Assembly (NCBI GenBank): GCA_963776205.1 | Contig: CAVZLR010000005.1 | Location: forward strand, 154,999 to 218,998 | Direction: 5' to 3' | From: UBA4459 sp963776205 | GTDB lineage: Bacteria; Bacteroidota; Bacteroidia; Bacteroidales; F082 | DNA: 64,000 nt | Translations under genes and position numbers: made by a program | The notes under the pieces: generated by a model | Seen by the model: the letters and a program-made list of their open reading frames with translations, nothing else | Databases searched by the model: none | What the model was told of the DNA's origin: nothing | Part shown: piece by piece, positions 58,059 to 64,000 of the stretch | Layout: each line of letters begins with the position of its first letter | How positions within the stretch are numbered: the stretch's first letter is position 1

Positions 58059-59990
58059 ATGATGCGACTCAATTCTAAAAATCAGACAGGGCTGTTCATA
58101 TTTCTAATCATGCTGACAGGCATCATTTTAAGGTGCTGGCATCTGATGGATATCCCATTTACATTCGACGAATTAAGCGCAATGAGCCGCACACAATTCG
58201 ATTCGATTCGTGATTTGATCCGAGTGGGGGTAATTGAAAAAGATTCCCACCCGGCAGGTATACAGGTATTCCTGTATTATTGGACCTTATTTTTTGGAGA
58301 AAGGGAATACGTGGTCAAGCTGCCATTTATAGTAGCGGGTGTCGCATCCATTTATTTGGCCTTCCGGATCGGTGTTATATGGTTCGGCAGAACGGCTGGA
58401 ATTTTAACAGCCACGTATATGAGCAGTCTGCAGCTTTTTGTGATGTATAGCCAGATTGCCAGGCCGTATGCCAGTGGGTTGTTTTTTACACTATTTGCTG
58501 TGTTGTTTTGGAGCCTGTACTTCTTCAAATTGCCCAAAATTAAATTTTTAACTGGATTTGTTGTCTTTTCTGCCCTTGCTGCCTACAATCATTATTTCAG
58601 CCTAATGTTTGTAACTGTCCTGGGCATTTCAGGGCTTTTCCTGGTGAATCGCAAAAACCTGCTGGCGTATTTGCTGAGTGGTCTGGCCATACTGGTTTTG
58701 TATGTTCCTCACCTGCCCATTATTTTTGCACAGGCCGGAAGAGGGACCATTGGAGGCTGGCTGGGTGAACCAGGACCCTATTTTTTGCTGAAATTCAGCT
58801 ATTGGCTATTTCATGATTCTTTTATCCCCATTACTGTACTCATTACAATCATTGTGACCGGTCTGCTGATGAATATTACTTCTCTGAAAATTGATTTGGC
58901 ATGTAAAAAAAGATGGTTGTTGTCGCTTTGGTTGATTCCGGCGCCTGTTTTCGGGTATATTTATTCATATACAAAGGAACCTATCCTGCAATATTCACTG
59001 CTCATTTTTACAGCGCCATATTTGTTTTTATTGTTATTTTCTTTTGTGGGGGAGTGGAAAATGAAACCAATGATTATCGGAGTGCTATTGATATTGTCAG
59101 TAAATATTTCAACCCTTGTAGCAGGAAAGCATTATTATCAGCATTTCTATCGGCAGCCTTTTAATCAAATGGTGAAAAATGCTATTCCTTTAGAAACAGA
59201 TAACGAGAAGGAAGTTTTTATCATCAACGATTATATACCTTATTATACAGAGTACTATTTCAGGAAATATGATCAGGAATTCCCGTTTTATACTACGCGA
59301 AATAAGGATATTTCTATATCCGACTTTAAAATGATGCTTTCGGAGATAGACCAGGATATATTGCTGACATCAGGGATAGATGATATATACTTTCAGGTGA
59401 TTTTAGAACAGTTTCCAAACTGGGAGGGATTCGAAACCGGGTTTACCTATGAGCAATATATTTTTTCAAAAAATGACCTGAATGTAAATAAAGCACCTGT
59501 TAGAAAACTTATTGCATTAACGAATTTTAATCATGGGTTAGATACAAAATGGCACTACAACGAACAACATATTATTTACGACACTTCTTCAGGTATTAAT
59601 GGTTATATAGTTAAAGATGACGAATTCTATGGCCCCAAGATTGAAATTCCGCTGATTGATTTGATGAGCGATATATACCATATTATCGATGTGGAAGTGG
59701 AGATAGAGCATGCAGAACCAAGCCTGAATGCTGTAATTGTCGGGGAAATTAAAAGTGGTGAAGAGCTGGTCCATTGGCAGGGCTCTGATTTTTTAGCTTT
59801 TAGACCTGAAACCAAAAAGCCCCAAAAAATATTTCTTACCATGGATATACAAAAGGCCATGTCGGATAAAAACAAAATCAATGATCAAATCGTCAGGTTT
59901 TATATCTGGAATCGTGGAAATCAGCAATTCTCAGTTCAGTATATAAAATTATTCCTCCGGCCGGGGAACCCTGATAGATACAGGCTTTAA
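58059..59990 (+). CDS. GT-C family (GT39-like) membrane glycosyltransferase
   Basis: This ~643-residue protein has about ten membrane helices in the first 350 residues and an outside domain at the C terminus. The loop after helix 1 has IPFTFDELSAMSRTQ, the acidic DE motif typical of polyprenyl-phosphate-sugar-dependent GT-C enzymes. REYVVKLPFIVAGVASIYLAF is a common second motif. It should transfer a sugar from a lipid carrier outside the inner membrane; the acceptor is unknown. The ATG at 58059 follows TAATTTTG (58043-58050). A start at 57999 would add 20 residues. It converges with the AbgT gene with a 4-base overlap. Confidence 0.8.
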   Translation: MMRLNSKNQTGLFIFLIMLTGIILRCWHLMDIPFTFDELSAMSRTQFDSIRDLIRVGVIEKDSHPAGIQVFLYYWTLFFGEREYVVKLPFIVAGVASIYLAFRIGVIWFGRTAGILTATYMSSLQLFVMYSQIARPYASGLFFTLFAVLFWSLYFFKLPKIKFLTGFVVFSALAAYNHYFSLMFVTVLGISGLFLVNRKNLLAYLLSGLAILVLYVPHLPIIFAQAGRGTIGGWLGEPGPYFLLKFSYWLFHDSFIPITVLITIIVTGLLMNITSLKIDLACKKRWLLSLWLIPAPVFGYIYSYTKEPILQYSLLIFTAPYLFLLLFSFVGEWKMKPMIIGVLLILSVNISTLVAGKHYYQHFYRQPFNQMVKNAIPLETDNEKEVFIINDYIPYYTEYYFRKYDQEFPFYTTRNKDISISDFKMMLSEIDQDILLTSGIDDIYFQVILEQFPNWEGFETGFTYEQYIFSKNDLNVNKAPVRKLIALTNFNHGLDTKWHYNEQHIIYDTSSGINGYIVKDDEFYGPKIEIPLIDLMSDIYHIIDVEVEIEHAEPSLNAVIVGEIKSGEELVHWQGSDFLAFRPETKKPQKIFLTMDIQKAMSDKNKINDQIVRFYIWNRGNQQFSVQYIKLFLRPGNPDRYRL

Positions 59991-61516
59991 TGTGCTAACT
60001 CACCTGGGTAATACATAGGAGCTCCGGGTCCTAGCGGGAATCCAAAATATACCCATATCACCAGAAGTATCGACCATAAGATAAAGAATATAAAAGTATA
60101 TGGAAGCATCGTAGATATGATGGTTCCGATACTCGCTTTTTTATCGTATTTCTGGAAAAATGCAATGATCAGTGCAAAAAAGCTCATCATCGGTGAGATC
60201 AGGTTGGTGACGCTGTCACCTATTCTATAAACTACCTGTGACAGTTCGGGTGAGTATCCTAGTTCCATAAACAGGGGAATAAAAACTGGTGCCATAATAG
60301 CCCATTTGGCTGATGCACTTCCCATTGCCATATTGATTGTTCCGGCCAGAATAATGAATAATATTAATAATGGAATCGTTCCAATATTAATACTCTCTAA
60401 GAATATGGCGCCGTTAATAGCCAGTATCTCACCCAAATGGCTCCATTTAAAATATGCAACAAACTGTGCTGCGAAAAATACAAGTACAATGTAGGCTGCC
60501 AGAGTTTTAATTGCACTACTCATACCATTAATAATGTCATTATCCGATTTGAACTTGCCTGAAGCTATTCCGTATGCAATACCACTGGCTGCTGCGAATA
60601 TGAAAAGTAATGCAATGACTCCTTTTATCACAGGTGATTTTAAAACGCTTTCTCCGGCAATACGTAACAAGCCATCCTCAGGGAGGGTTCCTGCCAGCAC
60701 AAGCAGTGTAAGTACCAGGGTTACGATACCAGCCCATAACAATCCTTTTTTTTCTTTTTTATCCAGTTTCTTTATCTCTTCTGGCTTTTCGCTGCCAGTA
60801 TATTCCCCAAGACGGGGAGCCACTATCTTTTCAGTAACAAAAGTTCCTGCAAAGGCGATCAGGAAAGTTGAAACCACCATAAAATAATAGTTGGCGGTTG
60901 GATTCACTTCATATACCGGGTCAATAATACGTGCGGCTTCCTGCGATAATCCAGCAAGAAGTGGATCAATGGTACCAAGGATAAGGTTAGCACTAAATCC
61001 TCCAGATACGCCGGCAAAAGCTGCAGCCATGCCAACTAACGGATTTCTTCCAAGAGATAAAAAGATGGTGCCTGCCAGGGGGATCAACAGCACATAACCG
61101 ATATCGCTTGCCGTATTGCTTATCACGCCTGCAAAAACAAGAACAAAAGTCATAAGACGCTGCGGCGCAGATAACACCAACAACCTGATAATGGCACCGA
61201 TCAAACCACTGCTTTCGGCGATACCGATACCAAGCATCGCAACGATCACAATACCCAGGGGGGCGAAATCAGTAAAATTACTGACCATTTCAAGCATAAT
61301 GCGGTGCAATCCTTCTTTTGACAAAAGATTTATAGGGTTAATGGCTTCCCCGGTACTGGGATGGATAGCTGTCCAGTCGAAATACCATGCAATACCTGAA
61401 AGAAAAAGAATGGAGACGGCAAATATGGCAAACAGAGTAGCCGGGTTGGGTAAAGCATTGCCAACAGTTTCTGTAATATTTAAAAACCTGTCAAATATGT
61501 TGAATTTTTTACGCAT
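59987..61516 (-). CDS. AbgT-family transporter
   Basis: This 509-residue membrane protein has about 12 segments and AbgT features: NALPNPATLFAIFAVSILFL near the start, the hairpin AESSGLIGAIIRLLVLSAP, VISNTASDIGYVLLIPLAG, and GSASAKWAIMAPVFIPLF near the end. The family imports p-aminobenzoyl-glutamate or exports sulfonamide-type drugs with the proton or sodium gradient. Which applies here is not clear. No abgA/abgB hydrolase genes are nearby. Confidence 0.92.
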   Translation of the reverse strand: MRKKFNIFDRFLNITETVGNALPNPATLFAIFAVSILFLSGIAWYFDWTAIHPSTGEAINPINLLSKEGLHRIMLEMVSNFTDFAPLGIVIVAMLGIGIAESSGLIGAIIRLLVLSAPQRLMTFVLVFAGVISNTASDIGYVLLIPLAGTIFLSLGRNPLVGMAAAFAGVSGGFSANLILGTIDPLLAGLSQEAARIIDPVYEVNPTANYYFMVVSTFLIAFAGTFVTEKIVAPRLGEYTGSEKPEEIKKLDKKEKKGLLWAGIVTLVLTLLVLAGTLPEDGLLRIAGESVLKSPVIKGVIALLFIFAAASGIAYGIASGKFKSDNDIINGMSSAIKTLAAYIVLVFFAAQFVAYFKWSHLGEILAINGAIFLESINIGTIPLLILFIILAGTINMAMGSASAKWAIMAPVFIPLFMELGYSPELSQVVYRIGDSVTNLISPMMSFFALIIAFFQKYDKKASIGTIISTMLPYTFIFFILWSILLVIWVYFGFPLGPGAPMYYPGELAH

Positions 61517-61676
61517 ATCAATACTGTTTAAACCTGAAAGAGGATTTTTTGCAATAGAAAGTTGCCAAATATATCATATTTCTGATATCTGAAAAGAAAC
61601 AATATTGCGGGAACACTATATTTTATTGAGAATATCAAAAGATTGAGAATAATTAAAAATATTTTTAAAACACCAC

Positions 61677-61706
61677 TTGGTTTTTTAAAAAATGTTCTTA
61701 CCTTTG
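61677..61706 (+). promoter_or_regulatory. Candidate Bacteroidota promoter for the rpsL-rpsG-fusA operon
   Basis: TTG, 19 bases, then TACCTTTG: a full match. It leaves a leader of about 200 bases before rpsL. Confidence 0.75.
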
Positions 61707-61912
61707 CAGCCCGTTTTAGCAGAGGAATATAAAACCTTCTAAAACAGTTGTATATAAAGGAACCTGACAAGGTCAAACAACATAGGTTCTTTCGCAACAT
61801 GATGAAAACAAGAATCATTTTGCGGTGTTTGTTCTCAAAAAGAATAACCTTCCCTTGTCAGATTTCCAGCATTTACAGCAAAAAACAGGAATTAAGTTTT
61901 AATAATTATAAC
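61707..61912 (+). promoter_or_regulatory. Structured leader of the rpsL operon
   Basis: Two stems share bases. GAACCT (61760-61765) pairs with AGGTTC (61784-61789), extended by AAA/TTT. CTGACAAGG (61764-61772) pairs with CCTTGTCAG (61853-61861). They overlap by two bases and so compete. The leader is open in frame with rpsL, but no ATG in it gives a family-like S12 start. It may hold an autoregulatory site. Confidence 0.45.
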
Positions 61913-62287
61913 ATGCCAACTATACAGCAGTTAGTTAGAAAAGGACGAAAAAAACTTGTTGACCAGAGCAAATCAAAAGCGCTGGATTCATGTCCTCAAC
62001 GTCGTGGTGTTTGTGTAAGAGTTTATACCACTACACCTAAAAAACCTAACTCAGCTATGAGAAAAGTAGCCAGGGTAAGGCTGACAAACGGTAAAGAGGT
62101 GAATGCTTATATTCCCGGTGAAGGACATAATTTACAGGAACATTCCATCGTAATGATTCGTGGAGGTCGTGTAAAAGATTTACCAGGTGTTCGTTATCAT
62201 ATCATCCGCGGAGCATTGGATACTTCAGGTGTTGAAGGACGCACACAGCGCAGGTCAAAATATGGTACAAAACGACCAAAGAAATAA
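61913..62287 (+). CDS. rpsL: 30S ribosomal protein S12
   Basis: This 124-residue protein starts MPTIQQLVRKGR, the family start; a longer in-frame reading from 61748 is leader sequence. It has TTTPKKPNSAMRKVARV with lysines 43 and 44 at the decoding centre and VKDLPGVRYHIIRGALD, all intact. The wild-type Lys at the streptomycin site suggests sensitivity. First gene of the str operon, 30 bp before rpsG. Confidence 0.98.
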   Translation: MPTIQQLVRKGRKKLVDQSKSKALDSCPQRRGVCVRVYTTTPKKPNSAMRKVARVRLTNGKEVNAYIPGEGHNLQEHSIVMIRGGRVKDLPGVRYHIIRGALDTSGVEGRTQRRSKYGTKRPKK

Positions 62288-62317
62288 GAGGTTAAAAAAT
62301 ATTAAGCTTTATATATA

Positions 62318-62785
62318 ATGAGAAAAGCAAAACCAAAAAAACGTATTATTCTTCCAGATCCAAAGTTCAATGATGTTTTGGTGACAAAGTTTGTGAACAA
62401 CATGATGTTGCAAGGGAAGAAAAGTACCGCTTACAGAATTTTTTATGAAGCAATGGAAGTTGTTGCGGCCAAAACAAGTGAAGATCCTGTAGAAGTATGG
62501 AAAAAGGCACTTGCAAACGTAACACCGGCGGTAGAAGTTAGAAGCCGCAGAATTGGCGGTGCAACATTTCAAATTCCTTCAGAAATCCGTTCCGGACGTA
62601 AAACTTCAATTGGTATGAAAAACCTGATTGGTTTCTCACGTAAACGCCATGAGAAAAGTATGGGGCAAAAACTGGCCGGTGAAATTTTAGCTGCTTATAA
62701 AGAAGAAGGTGCTGCTTTCAAAAAGAAAGAAGATACCCACCGAATGGCAGAGGCGAATAAAGCATTCTCACATTTCAGATTTTAA
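62318..62785 (+). CDS. rpsG: 30S ribosomal protein S7
   Basis: This 155-residue protein has PDPKFNDVLVTKFVNNMMLQ, GKKSTAYRIFYEAME, SRRIGGATFQIP, and a C-terminal HRMAEANKAFSHFRF. It binds the 3' domain of 16S rRNA. It lies between rpsL and fusA as in most bacteria. Confidence 0.98.
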   Translation: MRKAKPKKRIILPDPKFNDVLVTKFVNNMMLQGKKSTAYRIFYEAMEVVAAKTSEDPVEVWKKALANVTPAVEVRSRRIGGATFQIPSEIRSGRKTSIGMKNLIGFSRKRHEKSMGQKLAGEILAAYKEEGAAFKKKEDTHRMAEANKAFSHFRF

Positions 62786-62806
62786 TTCGAGCTGAGAACT
62801 ACTTAA

Positions 62807-64000
62807 ATGGCAGAACAAACTAAAATATCTAATAATAAGCTAAGCCTTACCCGTAATATTGGGATTATGGCTCATATTGACGCTGGTAAAACCACCGTTA
62901 CAGAGCGTATCCTTTATTATACTGGTAAAAACTACAAGATCGGTGAGGTTCACGAAGGTGCTGCCACAATGGACTGGATGGTACAGGAGCAGGAGCGCGG
63001 AATTACTATTACTTCTGCAGCAACTACTGTTTACTGGGACTTGTTCAATAAAAAGCATAAGATCAATATTATTGACACGCCTGGACACGTTGATTTCACT
63101 GTTGAAGTTGAACGTTCATTACGTGTACTTGACGGTGCAGTAGCGCTATTTTGTGCTGTGGGCGGTGTTGAACCACAATCAGAAACAGTTTGGAGACAAG
63201 CTGATAAATATAAAGTGCCAAGAATCAGTTTGGTAAATAAAATGGACAGGGCTGGTGCCGATTTTTTTGGTGTAATTGACCAAATCAAAGAAAGATTAGG
63301 TGCAAATCCGGTTCCTATTCAAATACCTATTGGTGCAGAAGAAACTTTCCAGGGAGTTGTTGATCTGGTAAAAGATAAAGCATTTATCTGGGATGATACA
63401 GACAAAGGTGTTACAATCAGAGAGATTCCTATCCCTGAGGATCTTGATGAAGTTGCACAAGCTTATAGAATGAAATTGATTGAAGGCGTGGCTGAAGAAA
63501 GCGACGAATTGCTTGAAAAATTCATGGATGACCCGCATTCAATTACTGAAGAAGAAATGATCCACGTGATCAGAACAGCAACACTCGCTCAGAAAATCAC
63601 TCCGGTGATGTGTGGTTCAGCTTTCAAAAATAAAGGAATTCAGATGTTATTGAATGCCATCATAGAATTCCTTCCAAGCCCTATGGATGTGCCACCGGTT
63701 ATGGCTTTAAACCCCAGAACAGGTAAGGAAGAACTCAGAAGTCCGGATCCAAATGATCATTTTAGTGCGCTTGCATTCAAGATCGCAACGGATCCTTTCG
63801 TAGGTCGCTTAGCTTTTTTCAGAGTATATTCAGGTACACTTGAAGCTGGCTCCTATGTTTATAATGTGTCAACTGGCAAAAAAGAAAGAATTAGCAGGAT
63901 CATGCAGATGCACGCCAATAAACAAGAACCGCTTGAGAAAATTGAAGCCGGAGATATTGGCGCAGCAGTTGGTTTTAAAACCATCAGAACTGGTGATACC
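62807..64000 (+). CDS. fusA: Elongation factor G (5' part; continues past the window)
   Basis: The frame is open from MAEQTKISNNKLSLTRNIG to the window edge (398 codons). It shows G1 AHIDAGKTT, the G2 region GITITSAATT, G3 DTPGHVDF, and G4 NKMDR. The usual EF-G insert follows, then the start of domain II (ALAFKIATDPFVGRLAFFR). EF-G drives translocation on the ribosome. It lies 21 bp after rpsG. Confidence 0.97.
   Translation, partial: MAEQTKISNNKLSLTRNIGIMAHIDAGKTTVTERILYYTGKNYKIGEVHEGAATMDWMVQEQERGITITSAATTVYWDLFNKKHKINIIDTPGHVDFTVEVERSLRVLDGAVALFCAVGGVEPQSETVWRQADKYKVPRISLVNKMDRAGADFFGVIDQIKERLGANPVPIQIPIGAEETFQGVVDLVKDKAFIWDDTDKGVTIREIPIPEDLDEVAQAYRMKLIEGVAEESDELLEKFMDDPHSITEEEMIHVIRTATLAQKITPVMCGSAFKNKGIQMLLNAIIEFLPSPMDVPPVMALNPRTGKEELRSPDPNDHFSALAFKIATDPFVGRLAFFRVYSGTLEAGSYVYNVSTGKKERISRIMQMHANKQEPLEKIEAGDIGAAVGFKTIRTGDT

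Noticed and set aside
61748..61912. N-terminal extension of S12
   Set aside because: S12 proteins start MPTIQQLVRKGR; the upstream open frame is the transcribed leader.

Overview
The window is chromosomal DNA from a member of the Bacteroidota, probably class Bacteroidia. Several features point there. Secreted proteins carry type A and type B type-IX-secretion (T9SS) C-terminal signals. SecD and SecF are fused. FeoA is fused to FeoB. DUF4290 and DUF5063 families are present, as are TPR/LuxR-type regulators. Several promoters fit the Bacteroidota pattern TTG-N19-22-TAnnTTTG. No phage structural genes, transposase, rRNA operon or CRISPR array was seen.

Layout. 1-8.7 kb (mostly minus): a truncated secreted T9SS protein, an ECF sigma factor, a TPR/LuxR regulator, ppk1-sixA and glyA. 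8.8-21.8 kb (plus): a pair of M16 peptidases, a T9SS type B protein, then guaB, three parvulin/SurA-type chaperones and a MoxR ATPase in one tight run, then an HlyD-type adaptor. 21.9-32.4 kb: uvrA (minus); an ECF sigma factor, a small conserved protein, nth, bcp, recA and a TPR lipoprotein (plus); then feoAB and a DUF5063 gene (minus). uvrA, feoAB and the DUF5063 gene are broken by about a dozen single-base indels although their residues are otherwise conserved. This looks like consensus error or very recent decay.

32.4-41.3 kb is the accessory part. It starts with two 120-bp tandem units that carry a broken 5' half of a tRNA, followed by the intact tRNA-Met(CAT) and a second copy of its 3' end. 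Next come an orphan RelA/SpoT-domain protein, a gene remnant, a structured attC-like inverted repeat, an HNH endonuclease, and two secreted or membrane proteins of unknown role with similar upstream sequences. Two nearly identical 362-bp direct repeats, each encoding a 30-residue hydrophobic peptide, then flank a methyltransferase and NUDIX-RsbRD gene pair and a decayed gene. An unknown membrane-anchored protein closes the region.

41.5-64 kb is housekeeping: csaA, purM, a PorE-like OmpA protein, tatA, secDF, an ABC exporter pair, dnaJ, grpE, murA (with Asp replacing the fosfomycin-target Cys), a DUF4290 gene, a UvrD/PcrA helicase, a GT-C glycosyltransferase, an AbgT transporter and the start of the rpsL-rpsG-fusA operon, which runs off the window.

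Functional themes are envelope biogenesis and secretion (SecDF, TatA, periplasmic chaperones, PorE-like protein and T9SS clients), DNA repair (UvrA, RecA, Nth, UvrD), and protein folding and translation. The most unusual material is the pseudo-tRNA tandem array and the duplicated small-peptide repeat.
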